In this document: in pieces, positions 47,094 through 57,945 of the stretch
Layout: every line of letters begins with the position of its first letter
Numbering within the stretch: the stretch's first letter is position 1
Source: Prosthecochloris marina
Lineage (GTDB): Bacteria; Bacteroidota; Chlorobiia; Chlorobiales; Chlorobiaceae
Length of the DNA stretch: 64,000 nt
Reading direction: 5' to 3'
Assembly (NCBI RefSeq): GCF_003182595.1
Contig: NZ_PDNZ01000006.1
Coordinates: forward strand, 62,001-126,000
Made by a program: the position numbers and the translations under genes
The notes under the pieces: generated by a model
Databases searched by the model: none
The model's input: the letters and a program-made list of their open reading frames with translations, nothing else
Told to the model about the DNA's origin: nothing

Positions 47094-47312
47094 ATGTTTT
47101 TATTCGGGTTACCAGGTGGTTCCGAACTCATCTTAATTTTCTTGGTGATACTTCTGCTTTTCGGAGCCAAAAAGCTCCCGGAACTCGCAAGAGGGCTTGG
47201 CCAAAGCATGAAAGAGTTCAGGAAAGCACAAACAGAGATAGAAGATGAATTCACCAAAGCAGTGGATGATAAACCCTCTCAAAAAAAGGACTCTTCTTCC
47301 GGCAACGGTTGA
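47094..47312 (+). CDS. tatA: Sec-independent translocase protein TatA
   Basis: 72 residues: a short N-terminus, one membrane helix (GSELILIFLVILLLFGAKKLPELA), the hinge and amphipathic helix (RGLGQSMKEFRKAQTEIEDEF) and a charged tail. Forms the protein-conducting assembly of the Tat pathway. The CrtU-like protein in this window has a twin-arginine-like N-terminus and could be a client. A good AGGAGACA ribosome site precedes the ATG. tatC is not in view. Confidence 0.95.
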   Translation: MFLFGLPGGSELILIFLVILLLFGAKKLPELARGLGQSMKEFRKAQTEIEDEFTKAVDDKPSQKKDSSSGNG

Positions 47313-47409
47313 CCGGGACAGTCCGGGAATGACATATTTCCGGACTTGCCTCATCTGTCCCGGACTACGTTCCACATACCCAACCTACAACAAGTAAATA
47401 AGTGCCGTT

Positions 47410-48420
47410 ATGCGGTTTTTTTTTATCCTTTTCCTAACTACGCTTTTTTTATCGTCTTGCAAAACAAACAACGATACAATATCACTTAACGGTACATCGA
47501 TAATTGTTGAAAACAAAACACTCCCGGTTATAAACGAAATTCTTTTCGCTCCAGTCCAGCAAAAAGATGACGGTCTCGAGGATCAGCCGGATTTCGTGGA
47601 AATCTACAACCCCGGCAAAGAAACCGTCAATCTTCATGGCTGGTATTTCCAGGACTGTCCAACCTCGAGCGGTAAACGATATACCTACCATTTTGCGGAA
47701 GATCCTTCGGCTGACAACCTCCTTGCCCCAGGGCAATACGGCATCATAGTGCCGGAAGAAAGCCTGGATCGTGAAGCCTCACGGCTAGTTCGGTTTTACG
47801 ACTACCTTTCTCATGACCCCTCCGTAAGAATTTTCATTGTCCAGCGCAAAACGTTTTCTCTCAATAACGACATGGATTGCGTCACCCTGAAAGACGTCAA
47901 TGGAACAGTGATCGATTCTGTTTCGTACAACAGTGTATGGCATAATCCTTATGTAAAAAACACTAAAGGCCGTTCTCTGGAAAAATTCAATGACCGGTTG
48001 TCATCAAACTCACCTGAAAGCTGGTCCTCCTCGATGGACGGTGAATACGCAGCCACTCCCGGCAGAAAAAACAGTATCTACCTGTCAACTGACCGGCTTG
48101 GCCAAAAACCGTCATTGTCAATGGATCCGAAAACATTTTCCCCCGACCTCGACGGTAATGGGGAAAAAGCAATCATACGCTACAAGCTTCCCGTCGGAGC
48201 CTATCAGGTTACAGCCGTCATCTATGACAGCGACGGCAAATCGACAAGGAACCTGGCCGAGGGCCTCCCCTCTGGACCAGAGGGAAGTTTCGAATGGAAC
48301 GGCCTTTGCGACGACGGCACTGCAGCACTTTCCGGTCTTTACCTGATCAGGGTTACGATCGCCGGCAGTGCATTCAGCGGTATGGTCGAGCTTGAAGACC
48401 AAATGGCGCTTGTCAGATGA
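47410..48420 (+). CDS. Lipoprotein with lamin-tail domain and FlgD-like Ig domain
   Basis: 336 residues. Lipoprotein signal FLTTLFLSSC (lipobox Cys at residue 17). Lamin-tail domain at about 38-175: INEILFAP, PDFVEIYNP, VNLHGWYFQD, and later DCVTLKDVNGTVIDSVSYN. A C-terminal Ig-like domain of FlgD type follows (GAYQVTAVIYDSDGKSTRNL ... GLCDDGTAALSGLYLIRVTIAG). Such pairs are common in surface or periplasmic proteins of the Bacteroidota/Chlorobiota. Role unknown. It precedes recN by 42 bp. Confidence 0.82.
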   Translation: MRFFFILFLTTLFLSSCKTNNDTISLNGTSIIVENKTLPVINEILFAPVQQKDDGLEDQPDFVEIYNPGKETVNLHGWYFQDCPTSSGKRYTYHFAEDPSADNLLAPGQYGIIVPEESLDREASRLVRFYDYLSHDPSVRIFIVQRKTFSLNNDMDCVTLKDVNGTVIDSVSYNSVWHNPYVKNTKGRSLEKFNDRLSSNSPESWSSSMDGEYAATPGRKNSIYLSTDRLGQKPSLSMDPKTFSPDLDGNGEKAIIRYKLPVGAYQVTAVIYDSDGKSTRNLAEGLPSGPEGSFEWNGLCDDGTAALSGLYLIRVTIAGSAFSGMVELEDQMALVR

Positions 48421-48462
48421 TAAAGCTTGTTATTCATGTCACCGAAGCTTTATCTTTTGACT

Positions 48463-50178
48463 ATGCTTACCAACCTTTACATCAAGAATTTCGCTCTGAT
48501 CGAAGAACTCTCCATCGAGTTTTCCAAAGGACTGACCATCATTACCGGTGAAACAGGTGCCGGTAAATCGATTCTCATAGGAGCTTTGAATCAGGTTCTC
48601 GGCATCAGAGCCAACAGCGACCTCGTCCGTTCGGGATCAAGCAAAGCGATTATAGAGGCGGTCATGATCCCCGAAAGCCCTCACAGGCTGTCTCCTATTC
48701 TCGACGAGGCGGAAATCGACCATGGTGATGAGATTCTCCTGCGCCGGGAAATTTCAGCAAAAGGACAATCACGATGTTTTATCAATGATTCTCCCTGCAC
48801 CCTGCAGGTCCTTAAGCGGGTGGGAGATCTTCTCATCGATCTTCACGGCCAGCACGAACACCAGTTCCTCCTCCACCCCGAAACACATGCTTCGATGCTG
48901 GACGGATTCGGACAGTTTGCAGATCGCGTCGAATCATATCAAAAAGTTTACGCGCACCTGAAACAGCGAAGAAAAGAACTCGAACGACTTGTTGCCGACA
49001 CAGACCGGATACAGGAAAAACGCGATTTGCTCGAGTACCAGCTCAAAGAACTCGAGTCGCTCGGTCTCAAAAAAGGTGAAAGTGCCGAACTTGAAGAGGA
49101 AATCACGTTGCACGAAAATTCCGAAACGCGTTTCAGTTTGTGTGCGGCGATCAACGAACAGCTCTACGATACGGAACGCTCGGCTTTTGTCCAGCTCTCT
49201 GAAGCCGTTCAGCAACTCGGCAGTCTGGCGGCAATAGATAAAAGCTTTTACGCACACCTCGAAGATGCAGAAAGCGCAAAAAGCCTCGTCGAAGAACTCA
49301 GTCGGGCCGTCCGGAACTATTCTGAAAGTATCGAGTTCAACCCAGAGCATCTCGAAGTGCTCAGGGAACGTCAGATGCAGTTGCAACGTGCAATGAAAAA
49401 GTACGGGAAAACCATTGAAGAACTTATCGATCTCAAGGAAAACATCATTGAAGAACTTTCCCTGGAAAGCAACCTTTCCGAAAGGAATGAACACATTTGC
49501 GAAGAAATAGCATCTCTCGGAAAAGAGCTGTCAGAGATTGCGGCAGCAATATCTTCGGAGCGTCAAAAAACGGCGAAACATCTGGAAAAAGCCATAGTGA
49601 GAGAGCTTCGAAAGCTCGGAATTCCCCACGGCGTGTTCAGCGTCAGCATTGGTCAGGATGTCTCGGAAAATGGAGATATATCCATTGGAGAAAAACGTTA
49701 TACAGCTTATGACAATGGTTATGACCGTATCGAATTTCTTCTTTCCACCAATATCGGTGAATTCCCGAAACCACTTGCAAGAATTGCTTCAGGAGGAGAA
49801 ATCTCAAGGGTCATGCTTGCCATGAAAAGCGTTCTTGCCGAAAACACTGAACTTCCCATTCTTATTTTCGATGAAATCGATACCGGAATAAGCGGAAAGG
49901 TAGCCGATGCAGTCGGCAGGAGCCTCAGGAACCTTTCAAGAAAGCATCAGATCATTTCGATTACCCATCTTGCACAGATAGCCGCAATGGCAGACAGTCA
50001 CCTTTCAGTTGAAAAAACTGTAGAGAACGAGCGCACCCGGACGAAAGTCAGACCCCTCAACGGTGCACAACATGTCGAGGCGGTCGCGAATCTTCTAAGC
50101 GGCAGACAACGATCCGAATCCTCCCTGCGTGCAGCCGAGGAACTCATCGAACATGCAAAAAAAAACGGGCAGGACTAA
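48463..50178 (+). CDS. recN: DNA repair protein RecN
   Basis: SMC-like ATPase for double-strand break repair. About 571 residues. Walker A GETGAGKS at 29-36, the RecN motif DLHGQHEHQFLL, a long coiled coil (about 165-370), then SGGEISRVMLAMKSVL and Walker B ILIFDEIDTGISG. Start at 48463 (MLTNLYIKNFALIEEL) is the standard RecN start; an ATG 36 bp upstream is possible. Confidence 0.96.
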   Translation: MLTNLYIKNFALIEELSIEFSKGLTIITGETGAGKSILIGALNQVLGIRANSDLVRSGSSKAIIEAVMIPESPHRLSPILDEAEIDHGDEILLRREISAKGQSRCFINDSPCTLQVLKRVGDLLIDLHGQHEHQFLLHPETHASMLDGFGQFADRVESYQKVYAHLKQRRKELERLVADTDRIQEKRDLLEYQLKELESLGLKKGESAELEEEITLHENSETRFSLCAAINEQLYDTERSAFVQLSEAVQQLGSLAAIDKSFYAHLEDAESAKSLVEELSRAVRNYSESIEFNPEHLEVLRERQMQLQRAMKKYGKTIEELIDLKENIIEELSLESNLSERNEHICEEIASLGKELSEIAAAISSERQKTAKHLEKAIVRELRKLGIPHGVFSVSIGQDVSENGDISIGEKRYTAYDNGYDRIEFLLSTNIGEFPKPLARIASGGEISRVMLAMKSVLAENTELPILIFDEIDTGISGKVADAVGRSLRNLSRKHQIISITHLAQIAAMADSHLSVEKTVENERTRTKVRPLNGAQHVEAVANLLSGRQRSESSLRAAEELIEHAKKNGQD

Positions 50179-50421
50179 AAAACCCAGAGCATACGACAGA
50201 CATCTACGGCCTTTTCAAAGCATAATACTCTCCGGTTGCTCCGCTGTTCAACAAACAGTTTACGGAAGCTGCTCTACCTGCTCCACACACGGCAACGGCT
50301 GCAGTGAGCAAATTAAAAGTGGTGCCCTGTAGCAAAAAAGATAAGTTTCCCTTATACTTACTACCAATCATGGATATCATGCCGGACTTGCAGAAGTCTT
50401 TCAACGCAGTTTAGATCGTTT

Positions 50422-51315
50422 ATGTCAAAAAGAAAAATCACCGGTTCCGCAGTTGCCCTGGTAACACCGTTCAAGCAAGATTTGTCGGTCGACAAAGAAG
50501 CGCTGCGTCGGCTCGTACAGTTTCATATTGCCGCGGGAACGGATATTGTCATTCCATGCGGAACAACCGGAGAATCTCCGACTCTTACCGCAGGCGAACA
50601 AACCGAAATAATCGAGATCGTCCGTGAAGAAGCCGGAAACAAAATCCTTGTTGCTGCAGGAGCGGGAACCAATGCCACGGACAATGCGGTAACGCTGGCA
50701 AAAAACGCGGAAAAAGCTGGAGCACAGGCGCTGCTCTCGGTTGCCCCGTACTATAACAAACCTTCACAGGAAGGCTTTTATCAGCACTACAGCCACATCG
50801 CCGCAGCGGTTTCCATACCGATTATCGTCTACAACGTACCAGGAAGAACAGGCAGCAACATGACGGCTCAAACCATTCTCCGTCTGGCGAATGACTTTGA
50901 AAATATCGCCGCCGTAAAGGAAGCGTCGGACAATATGAGTCAGATCATCGAACTGCTTGCACTGCGCCCTCAAAGCTTCTCTGTCCTTACCGGAGAAGAC
51001 CCGCTTATTTTGCCGTTCATGGCCCTTGGGGGAGACGGCGTCATATCGGTCGCGGCAAACCAGGTACCTGGCGAAATAAAGCAGCTTGTCACGCTAATGC
51101 GCGAAGGCAATCTCGAGGAAGCAAGAACGATCAACAATAGGCTTCGCAGGCTTTTCAGTCTGAACTTCATCGAAAGTAACCCTGTACCGGTCAAATACAG
51201 CCTTTCGCTGATGGGAATGATCGAGGAGATCTACCGCCTGCCACTTGTTGCTCTGCAAGAGGAGAATAAAGAACAGGTCAAGGAAGAACTCAGGAGCCTG
51301 GGGCTTGTCAACTGA
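50422..51315 (+). CDS. dapA: 4-hydroxy-tetrahydrodipicolinate synthase
   Basis: Condenses pyruvate with aspartate semialdehyde, the first step of the lysine/diaminopimelate branch. 297 residues. Marks: [18 protein letters not shown], the catalytic tyrosine in [13 protein letters not shown], and the Schiff-base lysine in [12 protein letters not shown]-barrel enzyme. Its last 8 bp overlap the convergent gcvPA. Confidence 0.97.
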   Translation: MSKRKITGSAVALVTPFKQDLSVDKEALRRLVQFHIAAGTDIVIPCGTTGESPTLTAGEQTEIIEIVREEAGNKILVAAGAGTNATDNAVTLAKNAEKAGAQALLSVAPYYNKPSQEGFYQHYSHIAAAVSIPIIVYNVPGRTGSNMTAQTILRLANDFENIAAVKEASDNMSQIIELLALRPQSFSVLTGEDPLILPFMALGGDGVISVAANQVPGEIKQLVTLMREGNLEEARTINNRLRRLFSLNFIESNPVPVKYSLSLMGMIEEIYRLPLVALQEENKEQVKEELRSLGLVN

Positions 51316-52642
51316 CAGCCCCGAGTTTCCGGACAAAATCGTCAAGTTGCTCTTGCGTGCGCTTCTCGGTCACGGCAACCAGCAATCCTTCATCACCTAC
51401 AGCACTTAGATCGTAACCGGCAAGAATCCCCTGCTCCAGCATCGTTGTTACAACCCTCTCCGCCGGTACCGGTGTCTTTACCACGAACTCTCTGAAAAAC
51501 GGCTGCTGATATTTCAACGAATATCCCGGCAGTTCGGCAATCCTGCCGGCAAGATAATGTGATTTCTGCAAGGAATGATCCGCAACCTCCTTGAGCCCTT
51601 GCTTACCGAGAAGAGAGAGATACACCACCGCCTGCAAAGCATTGAGAGCCTGATTGGTACAGATATTCGAGGTTGCCTTTTCGCGTCGAATATGCTGCTC
51701 CCTCGTCTGCAGAGTAAGAATGAAACCATCTTCCCCATCCTTGTCTCTGGTCATTCCGACAAGCCGTCCCGGTATCTTGCGGACATAGTCTTTCTTGGCG
51801 GCAAAAATTCCGAGATACGGACCGCCGAAATTCAATGCGCTGCCAAGAGGCTGCCCTTCGCCGACAGCAATGTCCGCACCGTAATTGCCTGGAGCTTCGA
51901 GAATTCCAAGAGAAACCGGGTCTGCCGAAACGATGAAAAGAGCTCCGTTATCGCGGGCAACTGCACCGATACGATCGACGTCCTCGAGGCATCCGTAAAA
52001 GTTCGGCTGCTGGACAATGACGGCAGCAACGCCCTCATTGACAGTTTTCTCCAGACTTTCCATATCACAAACGCCATCCGTCAGAACATTTTGAACAACC
52101 GCACGGTCACCACCAGCCTCGATGAATGTCCTGAGAACATGCAGGGAATTCGGGTGCAACTTGCCTGCTACAACAGCCTTTGAACGGCCGGTGACAACCA
52201 TAGCCATAGAAATAGCTTCGGCAAGAGCCGTCGCACCGTCATAAAGTGATGCATTTGCCGTATCCATGCCATAAAGCCGGCAGATCATACTCTGGTACTC
52301 ATAGATAGCCTGAAGCGTACCCTGGGAAACTTCGGCCTGATAAGGAGTATAGGCGGTATAAAACTCACTGCGTGATGCAATGGTCTTGATTGCAGAAGGG
52401 ATATAATGGTCATAGGCACCTCCGCCAAGGTAACTGACATGGCTCGCCGTAGAGACATTACTTGCAGCGAGTTTCTCCATAAGGTGCATTACTTCCGGCT
52501 CGGTGAGTGCTGCAGGAAGATCGAGCGGCTCTTTCAGACGAAGTTCTTCAGGAATATCCGCAATCAGTTCGTCAAAAGATGCCACGCCTGTTCCTTTAAG
52601 CATCTCATCACGGTCGCTGTCCGTATTGGCAATAAATGGCAT
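51308..52642 (-). CDS. gcvPA: Glycine dehydrogenase subunit 1 (P-protein, N-terminal half)
   Basis: 444 residues, the first half of the PLP-dependent decarboxylase of the glycine cleavage system. Typical start [14 protein letters not shown], then [29 protein letters not shown] and [12 protein letters not shown]. In this split form the PLP lysine is on the other subunit, gcvPB, which is not adjacent here. gcvH ends 4 bp upstream, so the two form an operon (gcvH-gcvPA). Confidence 0.95.
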   Translation of the reverse strand: MPFIANTDSDRDEMLKGTGVASFDELIADIPEELRLKEPLDLPAALTEPEVMHLMEKLAASNVSTASHVSYLGGGAYDHYIPSAIKTIASRSEFYTAYTPYQAEVSQGTLQAIYEYQSMICRLYGMDTANASLYDGATALAEAISMAMVVTGRSKAVVAGKLHPNSLHVLRTFIEAGGDRAVVQNVLTDGVCDMESLEKTVNEGVAAVIVQQPNFYGCLEDVDRIGAVARDNGALFIVSADPVSLGILEAPGNYGADIAVGEGQPLGSALNFGGPYLGIFAAKKDYVRKIPGRLVGMTRDKDGEDGFILTLQTREQHIRREKATSNICTNQALNALQAVVYLSLLGKQGLKEVADHSLQKSHYLAGRIAELPGYSLKYQQPFFREFVVKTPVPAERVVTTMLEQGILAGYDLSAVGDEGLLVAVTEKRTQEQLDDFVRKLGAVS

Positions 52643-52646
52643 TGCT

Positions 52647-53027
52647 CTACTCCCCGACTGTTTTTTTGTACTGCTCGGCCGTCATCAATGCCTCGAGCTG
52701 CGCGGGATCATCCACGGTAAGCTCGATCATCCAGCCTTCTTCGTAAGGACTGGTGTTGACGACTTCCGCCGCATCGAGAGCTTCATTTACCGCTTTGATT
52801 GAGCCAGCGACCGGCGCAAACAGGTCGGCAACGGTTTTTACGGCCTCGACTGTACCGAAAACCTCATGCTGCTTCAAGGAAGCGCCCACGGGCTTTGTTT
52901 CAACAAAAACAACATCACCCAGCTCGGACTGGGCAAAATCGGTTATTCCGACACGAACTGTTCCGTCTTCAAGCACTTTGACCCATTCATGGTCATTGGT
53001 ATAGCGGAGATCATCTGGGAAATTCAT
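52647..53027 (-). CDS. gcvH: Glycine cleavage system H protein
   Basis: 126 residues. Carries the lipoyl arm that shuttles the aminomethyl group between P and T proteins. Marks: [10 protein letters not shown] at the N-terminus, [39 protein letters not shown], where the lysine in EAVKTV is the lipoylation site. First gene of the gcvH-gcvPA pair. Confidence 0.97.
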   Translation of the reverse strand: MNFPDDLRYTNDHEWVKVLEDGTVRVGITDFAQSELGDVVFVETKPVGASLKQHEVFGTVEAVKTVADLFAPVAGSIKAVNEALDAAEVVNTSPYEEGWMIELTVDDPAQLEALMTAEQYKKTVGE

Positions 53028-53311
53028 GGCCGTAAGCTGTTTAATTGTTCAGTGAGATTGAAAGTGATCAATTAAAAAACCAAGGTAATATTTTTTTACA
53101 TCCGGCAAAAGATGGGGAGGCAGCTCACGCTACGCGGAAATCAGTCTCCGGTACTCAGTCGGCAACCGACAAAAAACAGGAAAAACCGTCGCGAGAGTTT
53201 CGAGAGCGAGACGAACGGAGCACAGGAACCGGAGTGTACACAGAGTACATGAGGATTCCAAGCACCGCTCAACGAAGCCATCGGAAACCGCAGCAGGTTT
53301 TTCAAGACACC
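53028..53311. other. Intergenic block with imperfect hairpin, upstream of gcvH
   Basis: 284 bp with no convincing gene. The segment around 53218-53254 can fold as GGAA..GTGTAC / GTACAT..TTCC with an internal loop, and the surrounding sequence (ending in CAGCAGGTTTTTCAAG) has the look of a dispersed intergenic element. I see no glycine-riboswitch core. A plus-strand frame crossing it (53045-53377) has no protein-like features. Confidence 0.5.
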
Positions 53312-54043
53312 CTACAACAGCCGTTGGCGCATCGCTTCGTAGAGCAAAACCCCTGCCGAAACGCTTACATTCAATGACTCGACACACCCGGCCATCGGTA
53401 TGCGGACAAGACAGTCACACTGTTCACGGCTATGAGGTGTAAGCCCCCCGCCTTCACTCCCCATCAGCAAAACCGAAGGAAGTCTAAAATCAATATCCGT
53501 GTAGTTTTTCTCCGCATGCATATCCGCGGCGATAACCTGAAACCCTTTTTCCCGAAACATCTTGAGGCAGGTAACAAGACTTCTCACCTTACATAACCGC
53601 ATGTGTGAAGCAGCTCCTGCCGACGCCTTGTGCACTGCTGCATTGACGGGGGTACCCTTGCCATCGACCAGTATGACGGCATCGGCTGCAACCGCTTCGG
53701 CAGTGCGGATGATAGCCCCGACATTATGTGGATCGTTCAACCCGGGAAGAACAACGATCAAAGGACTGGTATTGCGAGGGTTCTGAAGAATTTCATCGAG
53801 TTGATAATAACGTATCGTGCTAATCAGTGCGCAAACCCCCTGATGCTTGCTTGTTCCTGCAATCTCACTGAGTTTTTCAAGGCGTGCTTTACCTGTCGGA
53901 ATCCTTGAACGCTTGGATGTAATGAGAATTTCTTTGAGCTTGTGATGCCCTGTATTGAACTGCATGTAGATCTTTTCGATCTTTTCAGGGTTCGAAGCGA
54001 GCAGCTCGAGCACAGCGTTCCTGCCATAAACGATATCATTCAT
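53312..54043 (-). CDS. rlmB: 23S rRNA 2'-O-methyltransferase, TrmH/RlmB family
   Basis: 243 residues of the SPOUT superfamily. N-terminal RNA-binding domain starting YGRNAVLELL (the RlmB mark), then the three SPOUT motifs: DPHNVGAIIRTAEA, LLMGSEGGGL and IPMAGCVESLNVSVSAGVLLYEA. Expected to methylate G2251 (E. coli numbering), though other TrmH-type targets are possible. Monocistronic. Confidence 0.9.
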   Translation of the reverse strand: MNDIVYGRNAVLELLASNPEKIEKIYMQFNTGHHKLKEILITSKRSRIPTGKARLEKLSEIAGTSKHQGVCALISTIRYYQLDEILQNPRNTSPLIVVLPGLNDPHNVGAIIRTAEAVAADAVILVDGKGTPVNAAVHKASAGAASHMRLCKVRSLVTCLKMFREKGFQVIAADMHAEKNYTDIDFRLPSVLLMGSEGGGLTPHSREQCDCLVRIPMAGCVESLNVSVSAGVLLYEAMRQRLL

Positions 54044-54278
54044 GAAAATAAACTTCGAAAAAAGTCAATGAAACAAAAGGCTTAAAAAAAGTAAGCCGGT
54101 TACAGACGCCGGAATCAAACAGCCGACAACTTTATCATATCGAAATGTAATTAAAATGATGTATATTGATTCTTTGATTATTTTTTCGGTTCGAAGGAGA
54201 ATCAATCGTTCCGACATACCTGATACAGTTACACGTTAAGTCCAGCCAACAATAACCTGTTTTCTATTTTATTATACA

Positions 54279-57200
54279 ATGAGTCGGATTTATAAGACAT
54301 TGGAAGGCAATGAAGCACTGGCTTATGTTGCCTATCGTACAAACGAGGTTATCTCAATATATCCTATTACACCGGCCTCGAACATGGGAGAGTATTCAGA
54401 CGCATGGGCTGCAGAAGGACTCCCGAATGTTTGGGGCACCGTCCCACTGGTAGATGAAATGCAGAGCGAAGCAGGTGCTGCCGCTGCGGTTCATGGCGCT
54501 GTCCAGACAGGAGCCTTGACCACAACGTTTACCGCTGCTCAGGGATTGCTTCTCATGATCCCGTCGATGTACAAGATCGCAGGAGAGCTAAGCCCCTGTA
54601 CCATACACGTCTCTGCACGCTCACTTGCCTGCCAGGCACTTTCCATCTTTGGTGACCATGGCGACGTGATGTCGGTACGCGGAACAGGTTTCGCACTACT
54701 CTCGTCATGTTCCGGTCAGGAAGTCATGGATCTTGGATTGATTGCCGAAGCAGCCACGCTCGAGTCACGCGTGCCGTTCCTTCATTTCTTCGACGGTTTC
54801 CGTACCTCGCACGAAATCACCAAGATAGAAGTGCTCCCCGATGACCAGATCAAGAGCATGATAGACGACGAATTGGTTATCGCCCATAGAAACCGGCGGA
54901 TGTCACCCGATGTACCGATCATTCGGGGAACATCGCAGAACCCGGACGTCTACTTCCAGGGCCGTGAAACCGTCAACCCGTTCTACAATGCCTGCCCGGA
55001 CATTGTAGAAAAAACAATGGACAAATTCGCAGAACTGACCGGACGTCAGTACAAGCTCTACCAATACTACGGTGCACCGGATGCAGATCGGGTCATTATC
55101 ATGATGGGATCTGGCGCTGAAACCGCACTTGAAACAGTTGAATACATGAACCGCCAAGGCGAAAAAGTCGGCTTGATCAAGGTTCGCCTCTACCGCCCGT
55201 TTGATGTGAAACGCTTCCTGGCTGCACTCCCGTCAACCGTAAAATCCATTGCCGCACTTGACCGTATGAAAGAACCGGGCAGTGCCGGAGAACCTCTTTA
55301 TCTCGACGTTGTCAATGCCATTCACGAAGGTATGGACGAAAACCATCCCGAAGTGATAGGTGGGCGATACGGCCTTTCATCGAAAGAGTTCACGCCCGCC
55401 ATGGTCAAGGCAATATTCGATAACCTTGCACAGGAAGAGCCGAAAAATCATTTTACCGTCGGCATTACCGACGACGTTACACATACAAGCCTCGATTACG
55501 ATGAGAACCTCTGTATAGAGGAAGAAAACGTCTTCAGGGCTATGTTCTATGGACTTGGATCGGACGGTACGGTCGGCGCGAACAAAAACACCATCAAGAT
55601 TATCGGTGAAAACACCGATAACTATGCTCAGGGCTACTTTGTCTACGACTCCAAGAAAGCCGGTTCGATTACCGTGTCGCATCTCAGGTTCGGTCCCGAT
55701 CCCATAAGATCGACTTACAAGGTATCAACCGCGCATTTTATCGGCTGCCACCACTGGATTTTCCTCGAATCGATCGATCTGGTGAAAAACCTCAAGGAAG
55801 GTGGAACACTTTTGGTGAACTCTCACTACTCACCGGAAGAACTCTGGGATCACCTGCCGAAACTCGTCCAGGAGTACCTGATAAACAAAAAAGCGAAACT
55901 CTATACGATCGACGCTTACAAAGTGGCTGAAGAAAGCCACATGGGTCAACGTATCAATACGATCATGCAGGCGTGCTTTTTTGCCATCTCCGGTGTACTT
56001 CCCCGTGAAGAAGCCATTGACAAGATCAAAGAGTCAATTCGTGAAACCTACGGCAAGAAAGGTGACGATATAGTCAACCAGAACATTCAGGCAGTTGAGA
56101 ACTCTGTATCAAATCTTCACGAGGTACCTCTCGGGTCGGTTGCCGACAGCAAAAAAGCCATGCGGCCTCCGATTTCGGGTGAAGCTCCTGAGTTTGTCTG
56201 CAACACCCTGGCGAAAATCATTTCAGGTGAAGGAGATAACGTACCGGTAAGCCAGATGCCTCCGGACGGCACATTCCCGGTCGGCACATCGAAATTCGAA
56301 AAACGCAACCTCGCAGAAAAGGTTCCGGTCTGGGAAAAGGATATTTGTATCCAGTGCGGCAAATGCGCACTGATGTGCCCGCACGGCGTTATCCGCTCCA
56401 AGGCATACGACCCGAAATATCTCGAGAACGCCCCTAAGACGTTCAAGTACATCGACGCAAAAGGCAAGAACTGGGATGGTCTGAAGTATACCATCCAGGT
56501 AGCAGTCGAAGATTGTACCGGTTGTGAAATCTGTGCCCATATCTGCCCGGCAAGGGACAAGAAAGATCCTGAACGTCACGCCCTGAACATGGATCTCCAG
56601 GCCCCGATCCGCGAGGATGAAATCGACAACTGGAACTACTTTATCAACATTCCGGAATTCGACCGGTCCAGGATCAATCCCCGTATCATCAGGGAACAGC
56701 AGTTGCAGCAGCCTCTGTTCGAGTTCAATGGAGCCTGTGCCGGCTGCGGTGAGACACCTTACGTAAAGCTCATGACCCAGCTTTACGGTGACAGGCTTGT
56801 CCTCGGGAACGCTACAGGCTGTTCGTCCATTTATGGCGGTAATCTGCCGACAACTCCATTCTGTACAACCCCTGACGGCCTCGGACCAACATGGTCGAAC
56901 TCGCTGTTCGAAGATACAGCCGAGTTTGCCATGGGATTCAGGATTTCGATCAACAAGCAGAAAGAATATGCTGAAGAACTGGTAAAAGAGCTTTCAGCCG
57001 AGATAGGGGAAACCCTTTCAACCGAAATCCTCGAAGCCACACAGGAAAACGAACCGGCAATCTTCGAGCAACGTAAAAGGGTAAAAGTTCTGAAAGAAAA
57101 ACTTGCAGGCATTGACCGCCCCGAAGCGGCGAACCTGCTCGGAGTGGCCGACATGCTGGTCAAGAAAAGCGTCTGGGGTATCGGCGGAGACGGCTGGGCT

Positions 57201-57821
57201 TACGACATCGGCTACAGCGGAGTCGACCACGTCACTGCAGGCGCAGAAAATGTCAATCTTCTGGTACTCGACACCGAAGTATATTCCAATACAGGTGGTC
57301 AGTCATCCAAGGCTACCCCGAAAGCAGCTGTCGCGAAGTTCGCCGCAGCAGGACGTCCTTTGCAGAAAAAAGATCTTGGAATGATCTCCATGACCTACGG
57401 CACCGCTTATGTCGCCAGCGTAGCACTTGGTTCGAGGGACGAGCACACGGTAAAAGCATTCCTCGAAGCCGAAGCATATGACGGCCCATCGGTCATCATT
57501 GCTTACTCTCACTGCATAGCTCACGGCATAGATATGGCTATCGGCATGGAACACCAGAAAGCCGCCGTTGATTCAGGGCACTGGCTACTTTACCGTTACA
57601 ACCCGGACAGAAGAAAAGAAGGCAAGAATCCATTGATTCTCGATTCGAAAAAACCGAAAATTCCTGTCGAGCAGTTCCTGAACATGGAAAACCGTTTCCG
57701 TATGCTCAAGAAAAGCCATCCTGACCTGGCAAAAGAGTTTTTCGTTGAAATACAGCAAGAGGTCGACGCCCGCTATGCAACATACGAGTACCTCGCTTCA
57801 AGAAAATTCGAAAACGATTAA
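54279..57821 (+). CDS. nifJ: Pyruvate:ferredoxin oxidoreductase, single-chain
   Basis: 1180 residues, the fused homodimeric enzyme. Domains in order: pyruvate-binding domain starting EALAYVAYRTNEVISIYPITPASNMGE; central domains; a ferredoxin-like insert with CIQCGKCALMCPHG (about 690) and CTGCEICAHICP (about 745); and the TPP domain with CAGCGETPY and GIGGDGWAYDIGYSG (about 967). In green sulfur bacteria it runs as pyruvate synthase, joining acetyl-CoA and CO2 with reduced ferredoxin, a key link out of the reverse TCA cycle. A terminator follows. The symbol por is also used for this gene. Confidence 0.96.
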   Translation: MSRIYKTLEGNEALAYVAYRTNEVISIYPITPASNMGEYSDAWAAEGLPNVWGTVPLVDEMQSEAGAAAAVHGAVQTGALTTTFTAAQGLLLMIPSMYKIAGELSPCTIHVSARSLACQALSIFGDHGDVMSVRGTGFALLSSCSGQEVMDLGLIAEAATLESRVPFLHFFDGFRTSHEITKIEVLPDDQIKSMIDDELVIAHRNRRMSPDVPIIRGTSQNPDVYFQGRETVNPFYNACPDIVEKTMDKFAELTGRQYKLYQYYGAPDADRVIIMMGSGAETALETVEYMNRQGEKVGLIKVRLYRPFDVKRFLAALPSTVKSIAALDRMKEPGSAGEPLYLDVVNAIHEGMDENHPEVIGGRYGLSSKEFTPAMVKAIFDNLAQEEPKNHFTVGITDDVTHTSLDYDENLCIEEENVFRAMFYGLGSDGTVGANKNTIKIIGENTDNYAQGYFVYDSKKAGSITVSHLRFGPDPIRSTYKVSTAHFIGCHHWIFLESIDLVKNLKEGGTLLVNSHYSPEELWDHLPKLVQEYLINKKAKLYTIDAYKVAEESHMGQRINTIMQACFFAISGVLPREEAIDKIKESIRETYGKKGDDIVNQNIQAVENSVSNLHEVPLGSVADSKKAMRPPISGEAPEFVCNTLAKIISGEGDNVPVSQMPPDGTFPVGTSKFEKRNLAEKVPVWEKDICIQCGKCALMCPHGVIRSKAYDPKYLENAPKTFKYIDAKGKNWDGLKYTIQVAVEDCTGCEICAHICPARDKKDPERHALNMDLQAPIREDEIDNWNYFINIPEFDRSRINPRIIREQQLQQPLFEFNGACAGCGETPYVKLMTQLYGDRLVLGNATGCSSIYGGNLPTTPFCTTPDGLGPTWSNSLFEDTAEFAMGFRISINKQKEYAEELVKELSAEIGETLSTEILEATQENEPAIFEQRKRVKVLKEKLAGIDRPEAANLLGVADMLVKKSVWGIGGDGWAYDIGYSGVDHVTAGAENVNLLVLDTEVYSNTGGQSSKATPKAAVAKFAAAGRPLQKKDLGMISMTYGTAYVASVALGSRDEHTVKAFLEAEAYDGPSVIIAYSHCIAHGIDMAIGMEHQKAAVDSGHWLLYRYNPDRRKEGKNPLILDSKKPKIPVEQFLNMENRFRMLKKSHPDLAKEFFVEIQQEVDARYATYEYLASRKFEND

Positions 57822-57852
57822 TTTCAGGGTTTTACATACCGGGTAAAAAGCA

Positions 57853-57888
57853 AAAGGGTGCTCGATTTTCTCGATGCACCCTTTTTTT
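57853..57888 (+). terminator. Intrinsic terminator after pyruvate:ferredoxin oxidoreductase
   Basis: AAAGGGTGC-TCGA / TCGA-TGCACCCTTT with one bulged base, then a T run, about 30 bp after the stop. A TACC-rich tract follows at 57892-57927. Confidence 0.85.
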
Positions 57889-57945
57889 AATTTCCCTATT
57901 TCCCATTACCTGTTACCTACTACCCTCTCTTTTACCTTCTCCCTT

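Noticed and set aside
50204..50404. Possible 66-codon minus-strand gene between recN and dapA
   Set aside because: Composition is weakly protein-like, but it lies in the dapA leader, antisense, with no recognisable motif and no good ribosome site; too uncertain to list.
53028..53311. Glycine riboswitch upstream of gcvH
   Set aside because: No paired aptamer core or expected conserved bases could be found on the minus strand.
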